Part shown: piece after piece, positions 52,945 through 61,323 of the stretch
Layout of the letters: every line of letters starts with the position of its first letter
Position numbering within the stretch: the stretch's first letter is position 1
Origin: Deltaproteobacteria bacterium
Lineage (GTDB): Bacteria > Desulfobacterota > Deferrimicrobia > Deferrimicrobiales > Deferrimicrobiaceae
Assembly: GCA_016218975.1 (NCBI GenBank)
Contig: JACRCO010000029.1
Location: 1-64,000, forward strand
Direction: 5' to 3'
Length of the DNA stretch: 64,000 bases
Made by a program: the position numbers and the translations under genes
Notes under the pieces: model-generated
What the model was told of the DNA's origin: nothing
Database searches by the model: none
Seen by the model: the letters and a program-made list of their open reading frames with translations, nothing else

Positions 52945-53139
52945 TTGACAGTATTCCCCTTCCAGCTCGGTGAAGTCACCAGCCTGTACCACAGGGTTCT
53001 CAAGACACGGCCGCAGGTTCCGGAAAGCGATTCCACGGACCTGAAGGACGTCGTCACCATTTCGGCCGAGGCGAAGCGCCAGAAAATCCTCGAAGAAGCC
53101 CAGAGCGCGGTCCTCGCCCGCATCCGGAGCGGAGAGTAG
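52945..53139 (+). CDS. Small sigma-28-controlled protein of unknown function
   Basis: 64 aa from TTG, chosen because GGAGG lies eight bases upstream. The sequence FPFQLGEVTSLYHRVLKTRP..TDLKDVVTISAEAKRQKILEEAQSAVLARIRSGE has no membrane segment; the central KDVVTISAEAKR recalls the DxVxIS.EA.R pattern of FlgM-type flagellar small proteins, but the sigma-binding helices are not evident. It is alone behind a sigma-28-type promoter. Confidence 0.7.
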   Translation: MTVFPFQLGEVTSLYHRVLKTRPQVPESDSTDLKDVVTISAEAKRQKILEEAQSAVLARIRSGE

Positions 53140-53218
53140 TTTCTTCCCTTTTCACTGCCCCGGAATTCCCGCGGCGACAGCATCCTTTCATCCGCCCGCA
53201 ATAAAAAAACCGCTAAGG

Positions 53219-53241
53219 TTTTCGGCCCGTTCTGCCGAAAA
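53219..53241. terminator. Hairpin between the small gene and the response regulator gene
   Basis: A perfect eight-base-pair stem TTTTCGGC / GCCGAAAA with loop CCGTTCT. The flanking T and A runs within the stem could act as a two-way terminator. The same stretch includes TAAG-N16-GCCGAAAA (53214-53241), a weak sigma-28 look-alike. No gene in 53140-53273. Confidence 0.4.
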
Positions 53242-53273
53242 AGCAGGGGGGTGTACTCCGAAAAAGGGAACGG

Positions 53274-54773
53274 GTGAAATCGATGCTGGAAGCGGGAGGC
53301 AGGGGGAAGGTATTGATCGTCGACGACGATCCCGGGGTCAGGGATCTGCTTTCCCAGATCCTGTCCGGCGTCGGCGGCTACGAAACCGATATCGCGGTCG
53401 ACGGCCTCGACGGGCTTGCCAAGGTTCGCAAAGGGTCGTACGACGTGATCTTCACCGATCTCGCCATGCCGCGCCTGAACGGGATGGAATTCCTCAAAAA
53501 GGCCCGGGAGATCGTTCCCGCCACGCCCGTCGTCGTCATCACCGGGGTCTCCTCGATGGAGGTCGCCGTTCACGCGATGCGACAGGGGGCGTGCGACTTC
53601 ATCACCAAGCCGTTCAAGGTCGACAAGATCGTCGCCACCACGGAACGCATCCTCGGAGAGCAGAAGCTTTCGGGGCGTCTTGCCTCGGCGCACGGCTCCG
53701 GAGAATCCCTCAAGGTCCTGAACGCGGAGCTCTTCAAGAGGCTGCAGGAGATCGTGGCCCTTCACAGGGTGAGCGCCGAAATCGACCGGTGCCACGAGAA
53801 CAAGGAAATCTACTCCCAGGTCGCCGAGCTGGCGGCGAAATTCCTCGCAGTGAGCGAGGTGTCGTTCGGCATCCTCGACGACGGCAAGCTCCGGGTGAAG
53901 TCCGGCATCGGAGTGTCCAGGGGAGACTATCCGATATCGGGAACGCTCTTCGAGCGCGTCGTGGAGGACAAGCAGTACCGCATCGGCGACGTGGGGGAGC
54001 CCGGCCCGTACAACGGCGGGGTCCTGCGCACGCAGTTCCTCGCGATTCCGCTGCTGGCGGGAAACAAGGTGTTCGGGATCCTAAGCATTTCGAACAAGGC
54101 AGACGGAACGGCGTTCGCCGAAGAGGAGATCTACCTCGCGATCGATTTCGTGAAAAAAGTCGCATCGAAGATCGAGAACAACGCCCTCTACCAGGTGTTC
54201 TTCAACAACCTCGTCGATTCGCTCAAGTCTCTCATCGCGACGATCGAGGCCCGGGATTTCTACACGAAGGCGCACTCCGAGAGGGTCACGAAATATTCCG
54301 TCCGGATCGCGGAAGTGATGGGGATGGGAACCGAGGACATCGATACGATCCGGTTCGGCGGTTATCTCCACGACATCGGGAAGATCGGCGTTCGGGATAC
54401 GGTGCTCCTCAAGCCGGGCAGGCTGACGGAAGCCGAGTTCGAGGAGATCCGGCAGCACGCGGTCATAGGCGACGAGATCGTGAAGCCGATCAAATTCTTC
54501 GACCGGGAAAGGGTGCTGATCCGCCACCACCATGAGCACTTCAACGGCAGCGGATATCCGGACGCCGCCTCGGGTGAGGAGATACCGACCGTCGCGAGAA
54601 TCCTTGCCGCCGCGGATTCCTTCGACGCAATGACGTCCAACCGGCCATACCGGACGGCGCGCACGCGTGACTTCGCGGTCGAGGAGCTCAAGCGATGCTC
54701 CGGCACGCAGTTCGACCCGGAAGTCGTGCGGGCGTTCCTCGCAACCTCGATCGGGAAGGAGATTCCCCAATGA
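53274..54773 (+). CDS. Response regulator with GAF and HD-GYP domains
   Basis: 499 aa from GTG 53274 (an ATG at 53283 is possible). The receiver domain occupies about residues 12-130 (LIVDDDPGVRDLL, phospho-acceptor in FTDLAMPRLNG, TKPFK), a GAF-type domain about 150-310 (VAELAAKFLAVSEVSFGILDDGKLRVKSGIG), and an HD-GYP domain about 320-499 (YLHDIGKIGVRDTVLLKPG, IRHHHEHFNGSGYPD). All catalytic motifs are intact, so it should degrade cyclic di-GMP in response to a kinase signal. It overlaps the PilZ gene by 4 bases. Confidence 0.94.
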   Translation: MKSMLEAGGRGKVLIVDDDPGVRDLLSQILSGVGGYETDIAVDGLDGLAKVRKGSYDVIFTDLAMPRLNGMEFLKKAREIVPATPVVVITGVSSMEVAVHAMRQGACDFITKPFKVDKIVATTERILGEQKLSGRLASAHGSGESLKVLNAELFKRLQEIVALHRVSAEIDRCHENKEIYSQVAELAAKFLAVSEVSFGILDDGKLRVKSGIGVSRGDYPISGTLFERVVEDKQYRIGDVGEPGPYNGGVLRTQFLAIPLLAGNKVFGILSISNKADGTAFAEEEIYLAIDFVKKVASKIENNALYQVFFNNLVDSLKSLIATIEARDFYTKAHSERVTKYSVRIAEVMGMGTEDIDTIRFGGYLHDIGKIGVRDTVLLKPGRLTEAEFEEIRQHAVIGDEIVKPIKFFDRERVLIRHHHEHFNGSGYPDAASGEEIPTVARILAAADSFDAMTSNRPYRTARTRDFAVEELKRCSGTQFDPEVVRAFLATSIGKEIPQ

Positions 54774-55513
54774 GCCTTAGTTCGGGTGAAAAGGTCTTCT
54801 ACAAAACGCTTCCCGAGGTCGTCCAGCACCAGGCGACGGTGGTTTCCGCCGACGGCGAAACCATAACGCTCGGAGTGGACGCGCGACAGGGGCTATCGGC
54901 GGGCCAGCGCCTGGTGATCTCCTCAGGGGAGCGCCAATACTTCGGGGAGGTGACGACCTTGGGCGACGACACCGTAACGCTGCGGCAGACCTGGTCGAAC
55001 AGCCGCGAGTACTTCCGCGTGGACGACGTGGTTCCCTTCGTTGCCCGGAAGCTCTCGGGGGACGAACCCCTTGGCGCTTCGCGTTCCTTTCCGTTTTCCG
55101 CCGCCGGCCCGCTCGAGCCGGATCCGCCGGGCCCGGACGTGAATCCGCGCGTGTGGCAGGCGCTCGCCAACATCCAGTCGATGCTCGCGATGATACTCGA
55201 ACGGCTCGACATGCGAACCGAGGGGTTCCTGGAGGCGGAAAAGAAGCGCGTGAACATAAGCGCGACGGGAATCCGGTTCCAGACGAAGGATCGATTCGAA
55301 ATCGGGGACGAGCTGGAGATAAAGATGCTGCTTCCCTCCCGTCCGCCGGTCGGCCTGCTCCTATACGGCAGCATCGTGAGGCTCGAGGATGCCGGGAACG
55401 GGGAGAAGGACATCGCGATGCAATTCGGCGACATGAGCGACGAACTTCGGGACGAGATCATCCAGTACGCCCTCGTGCGCCAGAGGGACATCATCCGAAA
55501 GGCGCGGGATTAG
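54770..55513 (+). CDS. PilZ-type cyclic di-GMP receptor with a long insertion
   Basis: 247 aa from the ATG at 54770; the frame is open further upstream but the overlap with the previous stop (ATGA) fixes the start. An N-terminal YcgR-like beta domain (about 5-75) is followed by the RxxxR motif R79-EYF-R83 and, 78 residues later, NISATG at 162-167. The insert (about 88-160) is Pro-rich and then helical (NPRVWQALANIQSMLAMILERLDMRTEGFLEAEKK). Position between an HD-GYP regulator and stator genes suggests a flagellar brake. Confidence 0.87.
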   Translation: MSLSSGEKVFYKTLPEVVQHQATVVSADGETITLGVDARQGLSAGQRLVISSGERQYFGEVTTLGDDTVTLRQTWSNSREYFRVDDVVPFVARKLSGDEPLGASRSFPFSAAGPLEPDPPGPDVNPRVWQALANIQSMLAMILERLDMRTEGFLEAEKKRVNISATGIRFQTKDRFEIGDELEIKMLLPSRPPVGLLLYGSIVRLEDAGNGEKDIAMQFGDMSDELRDEIIQYALVRQRDIIRKARD

Positions 55514-55520
55514 GGTATAC

Positions 55521-56273
55521 GTGGACCGGTCGAGCGTCATAGGAATCCTCCTCGGCGTCGCCGCGATCGTCGGGGGAAACCTCATCGAAGGAGGGGCCCC
55601 CGGTTCGATCGTCGAGGGGACGGCCGCCGCAATCGTCCTGGGCGGGACGGCGGGCGCCACCCTCCTCAGCTTCCCGCTGTCCGACGTGCGACGGGCCGTC
55701 GCATCGCTGCGGATTGTCTTCCGTTCCGCTCCATCCGACGATCCGGACGCGTTGATACGGCGGATCGTCGCTTTCTCCGAAATCGGGAGGAGGCAGGGAC
55801 TCATGACGCTCGAGAAGGAAGTGCAAACCGTACAGGACGACTTCTTCCGGCGTGCTCTCCGTCTTTCGATCGACGGGATGAGTCCGAAAATGCTCCGGGA
55901 GACGATGGAGCGCGAGAACGCCACGTACGAGGGCGAAATGCGGCGCGTCGCGAAGGTTTATGAGACAGCAGGCGGATTTGCACCGACCATCGGGATACTT
56001 GGGGCCGTCCTTGGGCTCATCCACGTCATGGAGAACCTGTCCGACCCGTCGAAGCTCGGCGCCGGCATAGCCGTAGCCTTCGTGGCGACGATCTACGGCG
56101 TGGGCTCCGCGAACCTCATCCTGCTTCCGCTGTCGAAGAAGCTCAACCACCGGATCAACGACGAGCTGTGGCTTCGGGAAATGATCCTCGAAGGGGTATC
56201 CGGCATCCAGTCGGGAGTGAACCCTTATTATCTCGGCGAGAAGCTCAAGGCCTTCACGAAGGGGCGGAAGTGA
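55521..56273 (+). CDS. MotA/PomA-family stator protein, pair 1
   Basis: 250 aa inner-membrane protein with four membrane segments (about 5-25, 32-50, 150-172 and 182-204). The family core ETAGGFAPTIGILGAVLGLIHVMENLSDPSKLGAGIAVAFVATIYGVGSANLILLPLSKKL is present. Length and sequence are closer to MotC/PomA than to E. coli MotA. It starts at GTG and overlaps the following motB-type gene by one base. Confidence 0.92.
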   Translation: MDRSSVIGILLGVAAIVGGNLIEGGAPGSIVEGTAAAIVLGGTAGATLLSFPLSDVRRAVASLRIVFRSAPSDDPDALIRRIVAFSEIGRRQGLMTLEKEVQTVQDDFFRRALRLSIDGMSPKMLRETMERENATYEGEMRRVAKVYETAGGFAPTIGILGAVLGLIHVMENLSDPSKLGAGIAVAFVATIYGVGSANLILLPLSKKLNHRINDELWLREMILEGVSGIQSGVNPYYLGEKLKAFTKGRK

Positions 56274-56965
56274 TGCGGCGATACCCGGAGGAAGATCGGG
56301 ACAACGTGGACCGGTGGGTCGTTTCCTACGCGGACTTCATCACCCTGCTGTTCGCCTTTTTTACGGTGATGTACGGGATCAGCCGTGTGGATTCCGCCAA
56401 GCTGCGTGAATTCGCCGGGTCGGCCCGCGCGGCCTTCGGTCCTGCTTCATCGGCGGGGGGAAAACCGGTCATCGAAGGGATCGTGCCGGTTCCCCGGGAG
56501 GCGATCGAGATGCAGAAGGAGGCGGCCCGGATCGTCGAGGCCGCCGGGATGCAGGGCTCCTTGTCCGTCCGGCGGGAAGGGCGCGGCATCGTCCTTTCGA
56601 TGGGAGAAAACGTTCTCTTCGACCCCGGGCGGTCGTCCGTAAAAACGTCATCCGGCGCCGCGCTCTCGGCAGTGGCCGCCGTCCTGGAAAAGTGGCGGGG
56701 GGACGCGGCCGTGGAGGGCCACACCGACAGCCTCCCGGTGGGAGGCTCCGTGTACGCTTCGAACTGGGAGCTTTCCACGGCGAGGGCGACGAACGTCCTC
56801 GCACGACTTATAGAAGATCACGGAATACCGGCGGCCCGGCTGTCGGCGGCGGGGTATGCGGAATTCCGCCCGGTGGTATCGAACGCCACGCCCGAGGGGC
56901 GCGCGCGGAACCGGCGGGTCGACGTTGTGCTGTTGCTCGGGAACGGCGCCGGGGGAAACCGGTGA
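56273..56965 (+). CDS. MotB/PomB-family stator protein, pair 1
   Basis: 230 aa from the ATG at 56273 (a longer frame from 56168 lies inside the preceding gene). It has one membrane segment with the ion-binding aspartate in WVVSYADFITLLFAFFTVMYG (about residues 16-36), then a plug/linker and a peptidoglycan-binding OmpA-like domain (VEGHTDSLPVGGSVYASNWELSTARATNVLARLI, ARNRRVDVVLL). Its ion (proton or sodium) cannot be told from sequence alone. Confidence 0.93.
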   Translation: MRRYPEEDRDNVDRWVVSYADFITLLFAFFTVMYGISRVDSAKLREFAGSARAAFGPASSAGGKPVIEGIVPVPREAIEMQKEAARIVEAAGMQGSLSVRREGRGIVLSMGENVLFDPGRSSVKTSSGAALSAVAAVLEKWRGDAAVEGHTDSLPVGGSVYASNWELSTARATNVLARLIEDHGIPAARLSAAGYAEFRPVVSNATPEGRARNRRVDVVLLLGNGAGGNR

Positions 56966-56996
56966 GGGAGACGGCCTGCACAGGGAGGATGGGTCC

Positions 56997-57854
56997 GTGC
57001 TGAACATTATCGGCGTGGTTGTGGTCCTGGGCGCCGTCATCGGCGGCTTCCTGATGGAGCACGGGAACCTCGGCGTTCTTTTCCAGCCCGCCGAATTCGT
57101 TATCATCTTCGGGGCGTCGGCGGGCTCGTTCCTGATCTCCTCGCCGGGGAAGGTCGCAGGCCAGGTGGTCCGGAACATCGGGTCGGTTTTCAGCGGCAAG
57201 AGCCACGGCAAGACGTACTTCATCGAGCTTCTGAGCATGATGTTCATGGTTTTTTCCAAGATCCGGAAGGAAGGGCTGATCGCCATCGAAACGGACATCG
57301 AGGCGCCGCAGGATAGCCCGCTGTTCGGCAAGTTTCCGGGGATTGTCAAGGACAAGCGCATCCTTAATTTCATCTGCGACAACCTCAAGGTGATCGTCAC
57401 GACGAGCATCCCTCCCCACGAGCTCGACAGCCTGCTGGAGCTCGAGATCGAAACGGGCTTCCACGACTCCATGATCCCTTCCCACAGCGTAGGCAAGATC
57501 GCCGACGCTCTGCCGGGGCTCGGGATCGTCGCGGCGGTGCTCGGCGTCGTCCTCACCATGGGGAAGATCGATCAGCCCCCCTCCGTGCTCGGGCACAGCA
57601 TCGGGGCCGCCCTCGTCGGGACGTTCCTCGGCGTGCTCGCCTGTTACGGCTTCGTCGGTCCGATGGCTGCGAACCTGGAGCACAAGGCGAAGGAAAACGA
57701 GGTCTTTTTCCAAGTCGTAAAGGTCGCCCTCGTCGCGTTCGTGGGCGGCTCGGCGCCGCAGATGGCGGTGGAATTCGGCCGGCGTGCGATACCCGGGGAC
57801 GACAAGCCCACCTTCGGCGAGCTCGAAAAAGCGATCCGGTCGGTGCCGAAGTGA
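56997..57854 (+). CDS. motA: MotA stator protein, pair 2
   Basis: 285 aa from GTG 56997, with AGGGAGG nine bases upstream; the open frame before this point is not credible. The classical MotA features are present: NIIGVVVVLGAVIGGFLMEHGNL, a large cytoplasmic loop (KTYFIELLSMMFMVFSKIRKEGLIAIETDIEAP), and the C-terminal membrane pair with GKIADALPGLGIVAAVLGVVLTMGKI. It overlaps motB by 4 bases. Confidence 0.95.
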   Translation: MLNIIGVVVVLGAVIGGFLMEHGNLGVLFQPAEFVIIFGASAGSFLISSPGKVAGQVVRNIGSVFSGKSHGKTYFIELLSMMFMVFSKIRKEGLIAIETDIEAPQDSPLFGKFPGIVKDKRILNFICDNLKVIVTTSIPPHELDSLLELEIETGFHDSMIPSHSVGKIADALPGLGIVAAVLGVVLTMGKIDQPPSVLGHSIGAALVGTFLGVLACYGFVGPMAANLEHKAKENEVFFQVVKVALVAFVGGSAPQMAVEFGRRAIPGDDKPTFGELEKAIRSVPK

Positions 57855-58630
57855 GCGCGAAGAGCAAGATCATCATCAAGACCGTCAAGAAGCGGTCCCG
57901 GGGAGATGGCGGACACGGGGGAAGCTGGAAGGTCGCCTACGCCGATTTCGTGACGGCGATGATGGCGTTCTTCCTCCTTTTGTGGCTGATCACGATGGCG
58001 GCGCCCGAAAAGCGGGCGCGTGTCGCAACCTACTTCAAGCACTTCAGCCTGTTCGAGAAGAGCGGAATCTCGTTCATGGAAAAGAATGCCGCTATCCTGA
58101 AGGAAACCGGCGGCGAGATCTCGGTGCCGAATGATCCTTACGGCCCCGGGGGGAAGAAAAAGGTGACGCGGGAGCAACTGGGCGACAAGCTTCGCAGGGA
58201 TACGGAAGAGCGGCTCGCCGGCGTGAAGAACCACGTCATGGTGGAGGTGTTCGAGGGCGGGGTGCGGATCCAGCTCGTCGACATGGCGGGGGGGCAGATC
58301 TTCGATCGCGGCAGTTCCGCGCCCACTCCGGTCGCCCGGCAGATCTTCAAGGTCATCGCCGAAAGCATCCAGGAAGTGCCGAACAAGATATTCATCGAAG
58401 GGCACACCGACGCGAGCAGCTACGCGTCGAACCGGTTCACGAACTGGGAGCTTTCGACCGAGCGGGCCTCCGCTGCCCGTAAGGAGCTCGAAGCGAACGG
58501 GCTGGATCCCGACCGGCTTGCGCGGGTTTCCGGTTATGCGGCGACGGAGCCGCTGATCAGGGAGGATCCGAACGATCCGCGGAACCGGCGAATCAGCATC
58601 ATCCTGCGCTTCGACGCCCCCCCCAGGTAA
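57851..58630 (+). CDS. motB: MotB stator protein, pair 2
   Basis: 259 aa, GTG start. N-terminal basic stretch, then SWKVAYADFVTAMMAFFLLLWLITM with the essential aspartate, and a C-terminal OmpA-like domain (FIEGHTDASSYASNRFTNWELSTERASAARKELEANGLDPDRLARVSGYAATEPL, DPRNRRISIILRF). Both stator pairs are therefore complete and adjacent, forming one operon with the PilZ and HD-GYP genes. Confidence 0.95.
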   Translation: MSAKSKIIIKTVKKRSRGDGGHGGSWKVAYADFVTAMMAFFLLLWLITMAAPEKRARVATYFKHFSLFEKSGISFMEKNAAILKETGGEISVPNDPYGPGGKKKVTREQLGDKLRRDTEERLAGVKNHVMVEVFEGGVRIQLVDMAGGQIFDRGSSAPTPVARQIFKVIAESIQEVPNKIFIEGHTDASSYASNRFTNWELSTERASAARKELEANGLDPDRLARVSGYAATEPLIREDPNDPRNRRISIILRFDAPPR

Positions 58631-58648
58631 GCCGCGCGAAGCACACGC

Positions 58649-59384
58649 TAGCCCGCAGTAGAAGTTTGGTGAGAAATGCGGGCTATGCCCGGCCGGCTCG
58701 CGCCCCGGCATCCCTGCCCGAATTACGGTTGTCCGTCATCGTGACGCCCGCAGGCGCTACGCCTCGGGGGGGCCGTGCGCACTCGTCGCCTGCGGCTCCC
58801 CTGCCCAATGCAGCACGTGCCCAGCGGTTATCTCCCAGTTGTCTTCCGCCCTGATCGATATGCAAAGCAGGTTTATCAATTCGCTTGGTACGCCTGATAC
58901 AGTCGGTTCCGCCGCGGCTCCTCGTTGCTCCGCCCCCCCACTCGGCGTTACGCACCATCCGGGCTGTCTTCCATCAAGCGCGCAGGTTTGTATGCAGGGT
59001 CGTCAGCCATCGCGGTGCGATCCGCGGGCGAGCCGCCGATACGGGGTGCCTCTCGCGGGGGCCTACAGCGACGAAGCGGTAGCCAGGGAGGGCGGGCCGC
59101 TCCTGCGCATCCATGCGCTCGCGGCACGCTGCCGTCCATGGCAGCGAGCGAGGAGCAGTAAGAGCCGCAGCCGGACATGGAGCGAGAACCCAACGAGTTG
59201 TATACATGCAAAGGGTTCGAGCTCCGAGGCAAGCGCCGAGCGGATAGCGAGGTTGAGGCGCCATGGATGGCGCCGAAAGCTTGCCGAGGCGGACCGCTTC
59301 GGACCGGACACGATGTCCGGGCAGAAGCGGGCCGGGCAAGGCGTCCCCCGCGAGGGGCACCCCGTGAGGCGTGCGTAGCCCGCA
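58649..59384. repeat. Non-coding block rich in perfect hairpins, possible mobile or interspersed element
   Basis: About 740 bases without a credible gene. TAGCCCGCA occurs at both ends (58649-58657, 59376-59384) and in inverted form at 58677-58685. Perfect hairpins include CCGCAGGCG/CGCCTGCGG (58748-58756, 58787-58795), GCGCAT/ATGCGC (59105-59118), CGCTGCC/GGCAGCG (59127-59146), GGCGCCAT/ATGGCGCC (59257-59274) and CCGGAC/GTCCGG (59304-59320). Open frames on both strands look like by-products of high GC. It could be a repeat element, a structured RNA or a decayed insertion. Confidence 0.55.
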
Positions 59385-59433
59385 AGATGTATCCCTCTAC
59401 GGCAGGGTGCTTGGGACGTAGGAAGCGCGGTAC

Positions 59434-60597
59434 TCAGACCAGGCTCTTCGCCTTGCAGTTGAGCGTCTCGATGGACGTGATCAGCTCCTTCTGGGCGGCG
59501 ACCACGTCATGCATCGTGGTGCCCGAATCCTTGATCTCGGAAGTGATCTGCTGGATGATTACGCCGATCTCCCGTGTCGAATGGTGCGTCTGCTCGGCGA
59601 GTTTCTTCACCTCCGAGGCCACGACGCCGAACCCGCGCCCGGCCTCGCCCGCCCTCGCCGCTTCAATGGCCGCGTTGAGGGACAGCAGGTTCGTCCGGTC
59701 GGCGATGTCTCCGATCGTCGCGGTGATCCCCGCGATCTTCTTGGAGGATTCCATAAGCTCCTTGTTGACCTCGCCCATCCTGCCCGCTTTTTCCCTTCCG
59801 TTGGTCGCCTGGCCGATCGCGTTCTGTATCAGGTCGTATATCTCCTCCTGGTGGACTTTCAGCTCCGCCACCGTCTGCAGGTTCTGGATCGCGTAGGAAG
59901 CGATGTCCCGCAGCAGTTTCACGAGACCGATGTCGTCCTCGGTCACGCGCATTTTCTTAAGCTTCTTGTCGATGGCGAAAATTCCGACGGGCTTTTCACG
60001 TCCCAGCAGCGCTCCGACTATGCAGGACTGCGACCGGAAAGCCTTGATCTCCGACCAAGGCTTCTTGATGTAGTACTTGGGAGGGACTTCCTTGGGAGCT
60101 TCCTTCGTTCCCAGGTCGAGAATGATGACGGCGCTGTCGGCATAGGACCAGTAGAGGGCCCCCGCGTCGGGGTGGATCGGGACCTTGATGCTTTCGATAG
60201 GCTCGCCCAGGTTGCCGCGCGTCTCGACGCACCGCAGCCACTCTCCCGATTCGTCGGCGATTAGGATGTTCACCCTGTCGAACTCGAATACGTTGGCGCA
60301 GGCGTCCGCAACGAACTTGTATATCTCGTCGAGGCTCTTGAGCGATGTCAGCCTTTTCGCGAGCTTGTGAAGCTCCTCGATGTGCTTTCGCAGGGCAACA
60401 GCGCGCTGCCCCTCCAGTACGATATTTTTCGCTTGTTTGGCCAGGTCCGCATCTTTCTCCTGCAGCTTCTGGTTGAGGTGCCCGATATCGTCGTCGCGGG
60501 CGTTCAATTCCCCCTTAAGGGCTGTCACTTCCCCTTCGAGCGCCGCAACCCGTTCCGCCCCCTGGTCCGCCGGTTTGCTGTTTTTACGGAAAAACAT
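59434..60597 (-). CDS. Soluble GAF-domain chemoreceptor
   Basis: 387 aa, with no membrane segment. An N-terminal coiled coil (about 15-75), a GAF domain (about 85-245: [50 protein letters not shown]) and a short MCP signalling hairpin (about 255-387, tip [35 protein letters not shown]). It is a cytoplasmic receptor, perhaps for a redox or small-molecule cue. Its sigma-28 promoter links it to the flagellar regulon. Confidence 0.9.
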   Translation of the reverse strand: MFFRKNSKPADQGAERVAALEGEVTALKGELNARDDDIGHLNQKLQEKDADLAKQAKNIVLEGQRAVALRKHIEELHKLAKRLTSLKSLDEIYKFVADACANVFEFDRVNILIADESGEWLRCVETRGNLGEPIESIKVPIHPDAGALYWSYADSAVIILDLGTKEAPKEVPPKYYIKKPWSEIKAFRSQSCIVGALLGREKPVGIFAIDKKLKKMRVTEDDIGLVKLLRDIASYAIQNLQTVAELKVHQEEIYDLIQNAIGQATNGREKAGRMGEVNKELMESSKKIAGITATIGDIADRTNLLSLNAAIEAARAGEAGRGFGVVASEVKKLAEQTHHSTREIGVIIQQITSEIKDSGTTMHDVVAAQKELITSIETLNCKAKSLV

Positions 60598-60634
60598 CGG
60601 TATCCCACCCCCCTGACGGGATTTTCATACTCTC

Positions 60635-60661
60635 TTATCGGCTATAACGAAAAAATATTAA
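60635..60661 (-). promoter_or_regulatory. Sigma-28 promoter of the soluble receptor gene
   Basis: On the minus strand: TTAA (60658-60661), 15-base spacer, perfect GCCGATAA (60635-60642). It lies 38 bases before the ATG at 60597. The rest of 60598-60776 shows no gene. Confidence 0.78.
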
Positions 60662-60776
60662 GTTTGTCCATGTTATTAGGGAGATGGGAATATAAGAGAG
60701 AATGTGTTTTATATGTCTGAACCGGCATGGAGGGAAGGTGGATTCCCGGAGAAAGGAGCGCAACGGGTAAAATCCG

Positions 60777-61307
60777 ATGCCGAAACAAGTGCCGATATTG
60801 ATCAGCGCCTGCCTGCTCGGGGAAAGGGTACGCTACGACGGCAGGCACAAGCTGGACCCGTTTCTGCTTGAAAAACTAAAAAAGATCGCCCGGTGGGTTC
60901 CTGTCTGCCCGGAAGTCGGGTGCGGGCTATCCGTTCCCAGGGAGCCCATGAATCTCAAGGGGGATCCGGCAACCCCGCGGCTCGCCGGCGTGAAAACCGG
61001 AACTGACTACACGGAACGAATGTCGGAATGGTTGAAGGTGCGCCTGCTGGAGATGGAACCTCTCGGTCTCTGCGGTTACGTGTGCAAGAAAAATTCTCCG
61101 AGTTGTTCGGGTATGGGACGGATCGACGTGTTCGACGATGCGGGGAATGCGACGGGAGCGGGCACGGGCATTTTCACGAAGGCGTTCATGGAACGTTTCC
61201 CGCGCGTGCCCGTGGAGGAGGAGGGCCGGCTTCGCGACCCGCAAGCGATGGAAGCGTTCCTTTACAAGGTTGTCGCCCTTCGGAGGGATCGCGGCGCGGG
61301 GGGTTGA
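60777..61307 (+). CDS. DUF523 family protein
   Basis: 176 aa; DUF523 proteins are small cysteine-containing cytoplasmic proteins of unknown role. Family marks are ISACLLGERVRYDGRHK, WVPVCPEVGCGLSVPREPMNL, GYVCKKNSPSCSG and GIFTKAFMERFPRVPVEEEGRL. Conserved cysteines suggest metal or cluster binding. It is not obviously part of the flagellar set and is convergent with the next gene. Confidence 0.92.
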   Translation: MPKQVPILISACLLGERVRYDGRHKLDPFLLEKLKKIARWVPVCPEVGCGLSVPREPMNLKGDPATPRLAGVKTGTDYTERMSEWLKVRLLEMEPLGLCGYVCKKNSPSCSGMGRIDVFDDAGNATGAGTGIFTKAFMERFPRVPVEEEGRLRDPQAMEAFLYKVVALRRDRGAGG

Positions 61308-61323
61308 ATCCCTCCGTGCAACT

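Noticed and set aside
53214-53241. Sigma-28 promoter before the HD-GYP response regulator
   Set aside because: The -35 is TAAG and the -10 is GCCGAAAA, and the same bases form a perfect hairpin, which explains the resemblance better.
58666-59410. Open frames of 60-180 residues on both strands of the hairpin-rich block
   Set aside because: They overlap each other, lack ribosome binding sites and protein-like composition, and follow the inverted repeats; treated as non-coding.
59434-59830. Truncation of the soluble receptor by the neighbouring hairpin block
   Set aside because: The two arms of its signalling hairpin are of equal length (about 65 residues each), so the protein appears complete.
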